This document shows, piece by piece, positions 1 through 8,033 of a stretch of 64,000 nucleotides of DNA. The notes under the pieces are model-generated. The model saw nothing but the letters and a program-made list of their open reading frames with translations. It had not been told where the DNA came from and did no database searches. This DNA comes from Bdellovibrionaceae bacterium UBA6776. Its GTDB lineage: Bacteria > Bdellovibrionota > Bdellovibrionia > Bdellovibrionales > UBA1609. The stretch is taken from NCBI GenBank assembly GCA_002453155.1, contig DKGG01000025.1, forward strand, positions 1 through 64,000, given 5' to 3'. Every line of letters begins with the position of its first letter. Position 1 is the stretch's first letter. The position numbers and the translations under genes were made by a program.

Positions 1-76
1 GAGAACAAGAGAACAAGAGAACAAGAGAACAAGAGAACAAGAGAACAAGACAACAAGAGAACAAGAGAACAAGAAC
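1..76. repeat. 8-bp tandem repeat (gagaacaa) x ~9.5
   Basis: Nine and a half head-to-tail copies of the octamer gagaacaa fill the first 76 bases; one copy (49-56) reads gacaacaa. The array probably continues left of the window. It abuts the ATG of the HNH gene at 77. The unit is not a multiple of three, and no frame through it contains a stop, so the frame of the HNH gene is open through the repeat to the window edge. Unit gain or loss would change either promoter/leader spacing or, if translation starts upstream, the reading frame. The second HNH copy (20569-21369) has no such repeat. Confidence 0.95.
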
Positions 77-877
77 ATGACGCTTCATCAACAACTTATA
101 GAGCTGAGAAAAAAAGAAAAACGAATCACTTCGGAAATCTTGAATAAACTGCAGCAAATGGAAGACATGCGGGCCTACCTCCAAATGGGACACAATTCCC
201 TTTTCGACTATCTGGTTCGAGGACTTGGTTATTCGGAAGCCACCGCCTACCAACGCCAAGCGTGTGTCCGCTTGGCCAAAGAAGTTCCTGAGATCAAACA
301 GAAAATTGATCAAGGAAGTCTGACCCTATCGGCCGTGACTACAGCTTTTAAGCATCTTCGAAAGAAGCCGGTGGCGGAAAAAAGAAAAGTTTTAAAGTCT
401 ATGGAAAATAAATCTTCTCGTGAAGTGAAGGCCATGTTTTTGGAACCCACACCGATCATAAAAATCAAAAAGACAGAATATGTAGACAAAGTGCATTTGA
501 GACTGGAATTGACCCATGAACAGCATGAAAAGTTAGAAAGACTGAAAGCACTGAAGTCACACAAGCACAATGTGGAAATCCTATTGATGGACTTGATAGA
601 AAAAGAACTCAAATCTTATGAAAGTGCTCAGACGAAATCTTCAAAACCCAATAAGAGCAAAGAGTTTGGCGCGACAAGATCGAAAAATCCTCGCCAAATT
701 TCTAAGCGCCTACGAAATGATGTGTTAATTTCTGCCGACTACAAATGCCAATATCCCGGTTGTGAATCCAATCACTTTTTGCAAATAGATCACATTCATC
801 CGGTAAGATTTGGAGGCGATCAACGAAGGAACAACCTTCAGGTCCTTTGTTCTGCCCACAACCTTCACAAGGGCTGA
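77..877 (+). CDS. HNH endonuclease family protein, copy 1
   Basis: 266 residues. The N-terminal two thirds is helical and carries a motif seen in many Bdellovibrio/Myxococcota HNH proteins (GHNSLFDYLV, GYSEATAYQR, SLTLSAV); a charged linker follows. The C-terminal HNH fold has zinc ligands C224, C229, C258 and H261, the catalytic D238-H239, and N253. The chain stops five residues after that histidine, so the domain is complete but very short-tailed. A second copy at 20569-21369, also 266 residues, is roughly 85% identical by eye. No good Shine-Dalgarno precedes the ATG; the octamer repeat occupies that position, so the true start may lie upstream. Substrate unknown: could be a DNA nickase, a mobile-element endonuclease or a defence effector. 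Family assignment is firm, role is not. Confidence 0.85.
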   Translation: MTLHQQLIELRKKEKRITSEILNKLQQMEDMRAYLQMGHNSLFDYLVRGLGYSEATAYQRQACVRLAKEVPEIKQKIDQGSLTLSAVTTAFKHLRKKPVAEKRKVLKSMENKSSREVKAMFLEPTPIIKIKKTEYVDKVHLRLELTHEQHEKLERLKALKSHKHNVEILLMDLIEKELKSYESAQTKSSKPNKSKEFGATRSKNPRQISKRLRNDVLISADYKCQYPGCESNHFLQIDHIHPVRFGGDQRRNNLQVLCSAHNLHKG

Positions 878-903
878 TCTGTATGGGTATGAGTTTTTGT
901 TCC

Positions 904-1018
904 CAAATCTAAGTTTCATAGAAAAGGACCTCCAGCAAGCAGGATGCGTTTTGCCCGTAGGGCAAATGCTGGAAGAACTCATGGATGAGTTTGTCCGGTT
1001 CTATGAAATATGGATTTG
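904..1018 (+). repeat. Palindromic structured element, copy A
   Basis: Outer inverted arms 904-923 / 999-1018 (17 of 20 paired). Inside them GGAC 926-929 pairs GTCC 993-996, and CCAGCA 932-937 pairs TGCTGG 967-972. That helix encloses a mini-hairpin GCA-GGA-TGC (939-947) and a 7-bp hairpin TTTGCCC/GGGCAAA (950-966). A further hairpin AACTCA-TGGA-TGAGTT lies at 976-991. The same core recurs at 1404, 21694 and, in reverse orientation, 21984, with compensatory stem changes. I do not recognise it as a known RNA or repeat family. Confidence 0.88.
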
Positions 1019-1110
1019 TGAAATAGGAATTCATGCACAGGAACAGAGCCCAAGGATGGGCGTGTTTGCTCCGAGGAGGCAACGGATCTTAAAAAGTTGC
1101 TTGAGATTCT

Positions 1111-1201
1111 GGAAGAACCTAAGGATGAACGTGTCCGTTTCTATGAAATTTGGAATTTGGAAAATAGGAATTCATGGACAGGGCCAGAGCCCAAGGATGG
1201 G
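1111..1201 (+). repeat. Partial copy of the palindromic element (right half plus flank)
   Basis: This segment repeats the right half of copy A and its downstream flank (971-1059): gaagaac..aaggatgaacgtgtccg, then tctatgaaat.tgga, taggaattcatg and gagcccaaggatgg. The left half of the core is missing or unrecognisable and the P4-type hairpin is broken. It looks like a tandem duplication followed by decay. Confidence 0.75.
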
Positions 1202-1403
1202 GGGTCTTCTAATAAAGAATTGTGAGGAAATTAGAAGAAACCAAAAAACGAATGGAGCAACGATGGTGTCGACACAGAGTTTCGTGAGGTCTGAGAAGAG
1301 TAGCGTCATTGCGTCTAATCTTCGAGTAAATGTCTATAAGGAAAGTTTTTTACAACAAATGGAAGAAATGAGTCAGTCTCTTCGCTTTTTCACTTGAGGT
1401 TAT

Positions 1404-1522
1404 TTCAATTTCCTCGTCTATGGAAAAGGACCTCCAGCAAGCAGGATGCGATTTGCCCACGGGGCAAATGCGGGAAGAACTCACGGATGAGTGTGTCCGC
1501 TTCTATAGACGAGGAAATTGAA
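1404..1522 (+). repeat. Palindromic structured element, copy B
   Basis: Inverted arms 1404-1425 / 1501-1522 pair over 22 bases with one mismatch. Their sequence (ttcaatttcctcgtctat) is different from the arms of copy A. The core is the same: GGACCTCCAGCAAGCAGGATGCG, an 8-bp ATTTGCCC/GGGCAAAT hairpin, ACTCA-CGGA-TGAGT and GTGTCCG. The CCAGCA partner is changed (TGCGGG), weakening that helix. The element ends 45 bases before the stop of the convergent permease gene. Confidence 0.88.
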
Positions 1523-1567
1523 GGAACTCTAGTGAAAGTGCGAGCGGAGAAATTCAAGGAACTTCCA

Positions 1568-3403
1568 TCAACCGATGATCAGACGGACGCCACCTAAAGT
1601 TTCGATTTCGTGAGGGAAGCGGTCGCCGGGAGTTCCAATAAACATATAATTCTTAGGAACGCGAAGACGATTGGAAATGGCTTCAATCAATTGCGGACTG
1701 AACTTTCCTTTGACCCCAATAAAATCGATTTTCAATTCGGGATACAAATGATCAATGGTGTACAACTGAGGAGCCAAAGTTTTAGGAATATCTGCTTCCG
1801 TTTCGAAAACATGAACCACAATCAAACGGCGGGTTTGTTCGTTGTTTAAAACATAAAGCGCCGCTTGGTTGAGAACCTGGAGATTGTCCCCTTTGGTAAA
1901 ATAAACCACAGGAGCTTTGCCAATCTTCTTGATCCAACGTTTTAAATTTCGCTCGACCTTCGCTTTGATCAATGGTGAAAAATCCGCCGCATTTTCCAAA
2001 GCAAACAAAGTCACTTGCAATAGTGGCACTCGCTTAAACATCAAAAATACGCCGGCGCCAATTAATAGGTAAAAGATAAAAAAAGTTTCTAAGTTTTCAG
2101 GACTCAAGTTTCCAACAATGGCAATGACCACAGCTACAAAGGCCACCAAGGTCATCAACCAGGATGCTTTTTCATCCCGAGGCAAGCGGTGTCTGTGGAT
2201 CTTCATAAACATGTTACCCAATGCAAACAGCGCCATTACAAGTAAAAAGGACAAGGTGTAAACTCCAGCCAACTTGTCCACCTGTCCGTTGGTGTAGAGC
2301 AAAATGACGGAGCAAAGTGCAAAGAAACCAAGAATGATCCAGTGGTTGGTCTTTTTCCATTGGTTTTCACGAAGAAAAATTTGCGGCAAGCATCGGTCTA
2401 AGGCCATTCGACGGCAAAGACCAATCACTCCCACATAAGAGGTCAAAACAGCTCCTGAAAGCACCAATACGGCATCAATGCCGATCAGTGTTTTGAGCCA
2501 GTGCCCACCACTTTGAAAACCCAAGGTTGCCAGCAAAGACGTAGGGTTTTGCATGGCCTGATCGATAGGAAGAACGGCCAACGCCAAAAAACAAATCGCC
2601 GGATTGAAAATCAAAACACCCAGCCACATATTTTTTAAAGTCTTTGGAAAAACTCCCCGCTGTTGTTCCTCCACAAAGTTGGCGGAACTTTCGAATCCAC
2701 TGACTCCCAGCATGGCTGTGGAAAAGCCAATAAACAGAGCGGTAAAAAATCCGTGACCCGAAAAATTTCCGGTGGAGAAATTGGCAAATAGAATGGACGG
2801 GTCGGCGATCACAAAAATAAGACTGGCCAAAACCAGCAGAACCAAACTGGTGATGTGAGTGATAAAAATTCCCAACGCCACTTTGGAGGATTCCGAAATT
2901 CCAATCAAATTTAAAAAGGCGAAAAAACCAAGCAAAGCCAAAGTCGCAGGAATCACAGGCAACCACTCAATCAAGGCATGCAAGTAATGCATGGCCTCGC
3001 CGGCACTGATCACAGCAGTGGCCAAATAGGACAAGATCGTTAAGCACGCGGCAGCCGCGGCCGTTGTTTTTGTCGTGGTGTTGATCAAGACCGTATAAGT
3101 TCCACCATTCAAAGGAAGGGCACTGATGACCTCTCCATAAATGCGGCGGTAAAGATAAAGAAGCCCCGCCACAAGCAACAACGCCAAGGGAGCTAAAATT
3201 CCAGCATGTTTGATGGTGAGGGCAGAAACATAAAGACAACTGGAGAGAATGTCGTTTCCGCAGATGGCAGTGGAGGGCCACTCGGAGAGTTTGTGGACCT
3301 GTTCTCTGGGGACACCCAATTCGGTGACCCCAGATGGTTTTGGTTCATCTAAATCTTTGAGGATGTGTGAGCTTCCCCAACCCGCAAAATTCCACTGTTC
3401 CAT
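1568..3403 (-). CDS. APC-superfamily amino acid permease with C-terminal soluble domain
   Basis: 611 residues. After a ~45-residue cytoplasmic N-terminus come about twelve hydrophobic segments typical of amino acid/polyamine/organocation permeases, including an early STAICGNDILSSCLY-type helix and an ALPLNGGTYT stretch that resembles the substrate-binding unwound helix. The last ~150 residues (after GVFLMFKRVP) are soluble and alternate strands and helices, like USP-type domains on some APC transporters. Substrate cannot be predicted. The start codon sits against a palindrome (3404-3447), leaving no visible Shine-Dalgarno outside the stem. Confidence 0.85.
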   Translation of the reverse strand: MEQWNFAGWGSSHILKDLDEPKPSGVTELGVPREQVHKLSEWPSTAICGNDILSSCLYVSALTIKHAGILAPLALLLVAGLLYLYRRIYGEVISALPLNGGTYTVLINTTTKTTAAAAACLTILSYLATAVISAGEAMHYLHALIEWLPVIPATLALLGFFAFLNLIGISESSKVALGIFITHITSLVLLVLASLIFVIADPSILFANFSTGNFSGHGFFTALFIGFSTAMLGVSGFESSANFVEEQQRGVFPKTLKNMWLGVLIFNPAICFLALAVLPIDQAMQNPTSLLATLGFQSGGHWLKTLIGIDAVLVLSGAVLTSYVGVIGLCRRMALDRCLPQIFLRENQWKKTNHWIILGFFALCSVILLYTNGQVDKLAGVYTLSFLLVMALFALGNMFMKIHRHRLPRDEKASWLMTLVAFVAVVIAIVGNLSPENLETFFIFYLLIGAGVFLMFKRVPLLQVTLFALENAADFSPLIKAKVERNLKRWIKKIGKAPVVYFTKGDNLQVLNQAALYVLNNEQTRRLIVVHVFETEADIPKTLAPQLYTIDHLYPELKIDFIGVKGKFSPQLIEAISNRLRVPKNYMFIGTPGDRFPHEIETLGGVRLIIG

Positions 3404-3447
3404 GATTTTTTGACTCTAGAATAAGATTCTAGAGAGAGTCAAAAAAA
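3404..3447. repeat. Long palindrome between two minus-strand genes
   Basis: TTTTTTGACTCTAGAAT (3406-3422) pairs with ATTCTAGAG(AG)AGTCAAAAAA (3426-3446); loop aag. It covers the stop of the metalloprotease gene (3429) and the leader of the permease gene. Neither strand ends in a U-run after the stem, so it is not a textbook terminator, but it could attenuate or hide the permease start. The bases ACTCTAG...CTAGAGAGAG recur at 14831-14870. Confidence 0.8.
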
Positions 3448-4802
3448 TCAAAGGCTTCGTACGGAGCAATCTCCACAGAGAAGTTCAAATCTTTGGACTG
3501 AAAAGGGACCAATTGATTGTTTTGAACTTCGTAAATTTGACCTTGCTGATCGATGCCCCAAACGGTGCCATCCACTTTGTAAGCCCGTTTCAGCGGCGTA
3601 GAGAAGCTTTGGTTCATTTCTTCCACGAAAGGTCCAAAGGAGGGATTGCATCCCGCTTTTGCCAAACTTCCGTCCGCAAAACTGATCACAACTTCATGAC
3701 TTCCTCGGTCATAACCTTGGAGGTACAAAAATCCCAAAGCCACTTTGCCTGCTGGAAGAGGAAGCACTTCAGACCGGTCCGAAGCTCTTTCGCAGAACAA
3801 CTCCAATCCTTTGGAATTGATTTGTGCCATCCACTGCGCACCGATGTGTGAATCCGCCACGTGAGCACGCTCTTCGGAACTCAATTGATTAAATCGACGG
3901 GCCAATTCTCCCGCCTGTTGTGAGATTTGACCTTCTCCACGAGGGAAAATGTAACCGGCAGGTTGATCCGCAGCTGTTGGGAACAGAATCAAATGCTGTC
4001 CCCGAGGAACCACACGACCCAAACTCGGAGCAAAGCCCAAGGCCTCCACTTTCATCTGTCCGGCGCCAGACTTTGAAACTTTGAAGAACTGTTTACTGTT
4101 GTCCAAAACCACAAGACCCTTGGTGCGATCAATGCTTGGAGTGTGAACAAAGGCTTCATCGGAATATGTCACTGCGGCCGCGCGTGAGTAGGCTCTCAAG
4201 GCCGGGTGCACCTCCGTCGCATATTTTGCAATTTGAGCATAAGTCTCTACGGAAACCGCATAAGATCCACCATCTGAAATTTGAAAATCGCAAGCGCCGC
4301 GAATGCCTTCACGGGGACCTTCATGGCAAGTGGTGTGAGGAAAACCGTCGATGTGTCGTGCTTCATGCATAAAAACGCTGGCGCGATCCAAACTGGTAAA
4401 GTCTGAGGTCAACATCATGGTGCAAACATACATGGTCTGATCAAAGTATCCGTAAACATAGGCACCCACACCTTTGGGGCAACCGCGATCAATGGTGATC
4501 TTCGAAATGCGCCCGGTAAAGTATCCATACCAGTCGCTTTCAAATCGACCCGAGAACAATTCGTCTGCACTGGGTGGCATTGGGTTTGAAAAGGACGTCT
4601 TTCTCATAAACAGCAAACTGTCCAGAAGGTTTGAAATTTCAGAACCATCCAAGCAGTAATCACTGTGAGAGTACTCTTCAAATTGAGAAAAGTTTCTGGC
4701 GATTTCTTGCATCTCTGATTGAGGAATGCAGGTTTCGGCCATCGCTCCAAACGTAAACGTCACAAGACTCAATACACTGAGTCTAAAAATCCATTTTTTC
4801 AT
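3429..4802 (-). CDS. Secreted protein with HExxH zinc-protease-like motif
   Basis: 457 residues with a clear signal peptide (MKKWIFRLSVLSLVTFTFGA, cleavage after AMA). The mature N-terminal half is cysteine-rich (C25, C50, C108, C127, C159, C171). HEARH at 146-150, followed by H156 and H160, fits the HExxH zinc-binding signature of metallopeptidases. The C-terminal half is a beta-rich region resembling repeats (WGIDQQGQIYEV near the end) and may bind substrate or surface. I do not recognise a named family. Secreted proteases with HExxH motifs are common in predatory bacteria; proteolytic activity here is inference. Confidence 0.72.
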   Translation of the reverse strand: MKKWIFRLSVLSLVTFTFGAMAETCIPQSEMQEIARNFSQFEEYSHSDYCLDGSEISNLLDSLLFMRKTSFSNPMPPSADELFSGRFESDWYGYFTGRISKITIDRGCPKGVGAYVYGYFDQTMYVCTMMLTSDFTSLDRASVFMHEARHIDGFPHTTCHEGPREGIRGACDFQISDGGSYAVSVETYAQIAKYATEVHPALRAYSRAAAVTYSDEAFVHTPSIDRTKGLVVLDNSKQFFKVSKSGAGQMKVEALGFAPSLGRVVPRGQHLILFPTAADQPAGYIFPRGEGQISQQAGELARRFNQLSSEERAHVADSHIGAQWMAQINSKGLELFCERASDRSEVLPLPAGKVALGFLYLQGYDRGSHEVVISFADGSLAKAGCNPSFGPFVEEMNQSFSTPLKRAYKVDGTVWGIDQQGQIYEVQNNQLVPFQSKDLNFSVEIAPYEAFDFFDSL

Positions 4803-4910
4803 GAGAATCCCCCCGAATCCTTTTTGTAAAAAATTTACTACTTTAAGAGGATCACAGTTCCCGAGAGGAAGAAAATGAAAAAGAGTGACAAATGAAAGTG
4901 GAGGAGAGCC

Positions 4911-5603
4911 CTACTCAGAGGCGAGTTCAGCAAGACGGCGTTGTATGAAATCTCGAAGCCAAGGGTCATTGATTTGGCCCAGAAGTCCTTGGAGTTCGTT
5001 TTTCGCTGCTTTTTTTGAAGGAGCCGCGGCGATCTTTCGCTCCAGGGCCATGACGCGCAAAGCCTTCTCTCTTTGGTTTTTCATTTCATCCACAGAGTGT
5101 GGAGCCGCTTGAGGACTCAATGGAATCGGTTGTTTGAGGAAATCTTCCAAATAGACACCCGCTCCTGAGTTTTGTCCCAACATATATAAAGAGAGCACGC
5201 GAAGGTTGGCTTCTCTTTTTTCAGAGAGACTGATTTTCTTCAGCGTCTCCAAATTTTCAGGAGTCAATCCCTCCACTTTTTCTTGAAACTCTTTTTCATT
5301 GAAATCAGGCATGCGAGTGAGGTCTTTTGATTCTTTTTGGAGCCAATCTTCCAGTTCTTTGTTGGAAGGCGGGAGCTTATTGGCCGCGGCGGCACTGGGC
5401 GAATCTTTGGATTTGTCCTGAGAGGCAGTTTTTAAATTTGAAGGTGCTTTTAGTGCATTCACAACGCTGGAGTCATTTTGTTCCTGGTTGGCAAAATCTT
5501 TTTGTTCCAAAGAGTTTTCAGAATTTCGAGTGGTGTAAAAAAGAATCCCTAAAATAGTGAGAAGTATCGAGACAGCTACGAGACCACGTTGTTTTGCACT
5601 CAT
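4911..5603 (-). CDS. Membrane-anchored periplasmic protein, unknown
   Basis: About 230 residues from the ATG at 5603 (MSAKQRGLVAVSILLTILGI); the open frame extends to 5786, but the upstream part overlaps the divergent gene's promoter region and reads unlike protein. A single N-terminal transmembrane helix is followed by a low-complexity Gln/Ser/Lys/Pro linker and a helical C-terminal domain of ~150 residues whose spacing resembles HEAT/TPR-like repeats (ENLETLKKISL, REANLRVLSLYMLGQ, WLRDFIQRRLAEL). No catalytic motif and no family recognised. The start is inferred, since there is no strong ribosome binding site. Confidence 0.62.
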   Translation of the reverse strand: MSAKQRGLVAVSILLTILGILFYTTRNSENSLEQKDFANQEQNDSSVVNALKAPSNLKTASQDKSKDSPSAAAANKLPPSNKELEDWLQKESKDLTRMPDFNEKEFQEKVEGLTPENLETLKKISLSEKREANLRVLSLYMLGQNSGAGVYLEDFLKQPIPLSPQAAPHSVDEMKNQREKALRVMALERKIAAAPSKKAAKNELQGLLGQINDPWLRDFIQRRLAELASE

Positions 5604-5736
5604 GAATGGAATTTTGGGCAAGAAGTTCCCAGTGTCAAGTTGTCCACAAAAAGTGTGGCATCCCATTTGCTCAAGTGATTTGGCAGTTAAAAACAATGGC
5701 CAATGTGCCACCACTAAGACACGGGGGAAATAAAAA

Positions 5737-6231
5737 ATGGTTAAAAGTATTTTGATTTCAATGATGGTTTTGAGCTTCACGCCCATTCTTGCTCAGGCAA
5801 AGCCCGGCCGAGGAAAAGGCTTTCAACAACCTCCAAAAATGGAACAAGGTGGTGGTCAATTTGAAGACTTGGGATCCGATCAAGAGCTGAACGACATGGA
5901 AGATCTGTTGGATCAGGAAGCTGATCAGGCCATGTCTCGCAGAGGACACCAAAGCGGAATTTCTGAAGAAGAGATCATTGGTGGAATCATCGGCATCATT
6001 GGAGATTTGGCGTCTCGCAATGAAAGAGGACGAGGAGGTCACCCTCGACATCCTGGATTTGGTCGTCAGTATCGAAAAGTGATGTGCGTGGCACGCAATG
6101 GCCGCGGAATGCGCTTTCGTGCGGATGGCTATGTAGAGCGTCGTGTGGCTCGTCGGGCCTTGAAAACCTGCCAATGGAACTCACGCTTTCCTCGCAGCTG
6201 CCAAGTGGTTCGCTGTCGCCGCGCTCACTAA
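5737..6231 (+). CDS. Small secreted basic protein, unknown
   Basis: 164 residues with a signal peptide (MVKSILISMMVLSFTPILAQA). The mature chain has a Gly/Gln-rich start, an acidic middle (SDQELNDMEDLLDQEADQ), a hydrophobic glycine-rich patch (EIIGGIIGIIGDLAS), and a very basic Arg/His C-terminus with four cysteines (MCVARN, KTCQWN, RSCQVVRCRR), probably two disulfides. It is transcribed divergently from the membrane protein at 4911-5603 and is followed by a strong terminator. Function unknown; the acidic-to-basic arrangement could suit binding to anionic envelope polymers. Confidence 0.7.
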   Translation: MVKSILISMMVLSFTPILAQAKPGRGKGFQQPPKMEQGGGQFEDLGSDQELNDMEDLLDQEADQAMSRRGHQSGISEEEIIGGIIGIIGDLASRNERGRGGHPRHPGFGRQYRKVMCVARNGRGMRFRADGYVERRVARRALKTCQWNSRFPRSCQVVRCRRAH

Positions 6232-6262
6232 AAGTTTGATGCGGAGTGCAAGAGACTCCTTG

Positions 6263-6293
6263 AAAAAGCCCAGCTCTGTCTGGGCTTTTTTTA
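6263..6293 (+). terminator. Rho-independent terminator
   Basis: AAAAAGCCCAG / CTGGGCTTTTT with a 6-base loop (ctctgt) followed by a T-rich tail. It closes the single-gene unit 5737-6231. Confidence 0.93.
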
Positions 6294-6342
6294 TTTCCTG
6301 ACATATGTTTGGGATTTGAATTTTTAAAGGAGTGTGAAGCCC

Positions 6343-7110
6343 ATGAAAAAACCTGCATTTATGAACTTTCAAGTCGATCACATGACCTTGTTGTTGCAGC
6401 CTCGTCTGTACAATGTGGCTTACTGTTTGTTCCGAATTCTTTTTGGGGTGCGACCTGAAGACATTCTTTATGACAAAAGAAAAGAGTGGGTGAAGGGTGA
6501 AGGCGAGCAGTCCATGACTTACGCCCTTAAAATTGGTGAAGCAGATGACACACCTAAAGAAATTCAAAACACCATCATAGCCGTGGTTCAACCTTCTGAA
6601 CCTCAAAACCAATCGTCCCACGTTCGCGAAATGTTGGACGGTCACGAAGCGGCGGCTCATTGGCAACACATTGCCTTGCGAACGCCCGACCTTTTGGCCT
6701 TTCACAAACATGCTTTGGAGCGTGGTGTTCAGTTTGTCACTCCCATTTTGAGAGATGACGAAGATGATTTGATCCAGGTGTTCAGTGGAGAGTGGTACTT
6801 CCCAGGCTCCAAACCCAGTGGAATGTTTTTCGAATTCCTTGAGCGCAGTCCCAGTGATGCAAAAAAGAGTGAACTTGAAAAGCAGACCAATCAAACTTGG
6901 TTTAGGGATCGCACTTTCTTGGGTCTTTATGATGAAAAAGAACGGGAATATCAAAGTGGTGAAGTCACTCCGTTTATCGCTTTCGAACTGTTCGAACAGA
7001 TTGAAAAGTACATTGGCTCCAAAAAGAGCTTTGAGATCACGGCAGATGATTTGAACCATGTGGAACAGATGATGATGGAATTTGCTCGAAAGAAGGCAGA
7101 GTCCAATTGA
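6343..7110 (+). CDS. HPPD/VOC-superfamily-like protein
   Basis: About 255 residues from the ATG at 6343, which has AAAGGAG ten bases upstream (a GTG at 6334 would be too close to it). Two VOC-type halves are visible. The second resembles the C-terminal half of 4-hydroxyphenylpyruvate dioxygenase (HWQHIALRTPDLLAFHKHAL, GVQFVTPIL, GMFFEFLER), with His and Glu residues in the places of iron ligands (QHIAL, FFEFLE). It is shorter than HPPD (~350 residues). It overlaps the moxR gene by 4 bases, so the two are co-transcribed. Substrate unknown; a metal-dependent dioxygenase or a non-catalytic binding protein are both possible. Confidence 0.72.
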   Translation: MKKPAFMNFQVDHMTLLLQPRLYNVAYCLFRILFGVRPEDILYDKRKEWVKGEGEQSMTYALKIGEADDTPKEIQNTIIAVVQPSEPQNQSSHVREMLDGHEAAAHWQHIALRTPDLLAFHKHALERGVQFVTPILRDDEDDLIQVFSGEWYFPGSKPSGMFFEFLERSPSDAKKSELEKQTNQTWFRDRTFLGLYDEKEREYQSGEVTPFIAFELFEQIEKYIGSKKSFEITADDLNHVEQMMMEFARKKAESN

Positions 7111-8033
7111 GTTCAAGTCTTTCGACCTCCTTTGAGGCTCTTATTGCGGAGGCTTCGAAAGTGGTCGTGGATAAGGAGCGCGAGCTTCGCATGGCTTTGA
7201 CCTGCGTTTTGTCCGGGGGACATCTTTTGATTGAGGATGTTCCCGGAGTGGGAAAGACCACTCTGGTTCAAACTTTAGGGCATCTGCTCGGTTTGGATAC
7301 ACGAAGAATTCAATTCACCATTGATCTGCTTCCGGCGGATATCATTGGCACCCAAGTCTTTCATCCCAACGAAAATAAATTTGAATTTCATCCTGGTCCG
7401 TTGTTTTCCCAATTGGTCATGACCGATGAATTGAACCGGGCCAGTCCGCGCACTCAAAGTGCTCTTCTTCAAGCGATGGAAGAGGGTGAAGTTTCTGTGG
7501 ATGGTAAAACATGGCCATTGCCAAAACCGTTTGTGGTGATTGCCACGCAAAACCCCCATCAACAGCTTGGGACCTTTCCTTTGCCAGAAAGTCAGTTGGA
7601 CCGCTTCCTGATGAGTCTGGATTTGGACTACGCCTCCAAAGAAACCGAAGTGAAGCTTTTTCGTGGGGAAGACCCACGACGTTTGCTTGGAAAATTGAAA
7701 CCTCTCGTGTCGGTGTCTGAAATTTTCGAATTTCAGAATCAGGTGGAGAAGGTGATGGTCTCCGAGGTGGTGGCCAACTATGTGGGGCAATTGCTTCGCA
7801 ACAGTCGAGAATCTTCGGATGAAGGTTTGCCTCTTTCCACCCGTGCGGGTTTGTCCTTGATCAAAGCGGCAAAAACCTGGGCTTTGCTGGAGGGAAGAGA
7901 GCATCTTCGTCCCGAAGATGTTCAAGAGATTTTTGTTCCGGTGGTCGCTCATCGATTGGGAGGGAACCATGGTCTTAAAAAAGGCAAGCAATGGGCTGAA
8001 AAGCTTAAGGTTCAAACGGAAGTCCCCCTCTAG
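7107..8033 (+). CDS. MoxR-family AAA+ ATPase (operon 1)
   Basis: 308 residues from a TTG start overlapping the previous stop. Walker A is EDVPGVGKTTLV (43-54), Walker B is TDELNRASPRTQSALLQAMEE, and sensor 1 is VVIATQNP; the C-terminal lid contains STRAGLSLI. MoxR ATPases act as chaperone-like partners of DUF58 and VWA proteins. Here the partners are the DUF58 protein and transglutaminase directly downstream. A paralogous MoxR begins at 25053 with a full bat gene set. Confidence 0.93.
   Translation: MSSSLSTSFEALIAEASKVVVDKERELRMALTCVLSGGHLLIEDVPGVGKTTLVQTLGHLLGLDTRRIQFTIDLLPADIIGTQVFHPNENKFEFHPGPLFSQLVMTDELNRASPRTQSALLQAMEEGEVSVDGKTWPLPKPFVVIATQNPHQQLGTFPLPESQLDRFLMSLDLDYASKETEVKLFRGEDPRRLLGKLKPLVSVSEIFEFQNQVEKVMVSEVVANYVGQLLRNSRESSDEGLPLSTRAGLSLIKAAKTWALLEGREHLRPEDVQEIFVPVVAHRLGGNHGLKKGKQWAEKLKVQTEVPL

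Larger units (their letters stand above)
878..1567. other. Gene-free stretch carrying palindromic elements
   Basis: No convincing gene lies between the HNH gene and the end of the permease gene. An open frame at 810-1397 (+) is formed by repeat sequence and overlaps the HNH 3' end in another frame. The stretch holds two full copies of a palindromic element (904-1018 and 1404-1522), one partial copy (1111-1201), and extra hairpins such as gccca-agga-tgggc at 1048-1061. Bases 1202-1403 show nothing I can name. Confidence 0.7.

Noticed and set aside
904..1018. Retron msr-msd as identity of the palindromes.
   Set aside because: No reverse transcriptase gene nearby, and the conserved branching G context is not seen.
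810..1397. Open frame of 195 codons downstream of HNH copy 1, with readable stretches such as LEELMDEFVRFYEIW.
   Set aside because: It is made of the palindromic repeats, overlaps the HNH gene, and the corresponding frames in other copies differ by non-synonymous changes or are broken (copy D) while the hairpins are kept.
878..1567. CRISPR array as an explanation for the repeats near the HNH gene.
   Set aside because: Copies are few, unevenly spaced, partly inverted, and much longer than CRISPR repeats; no cas genes.
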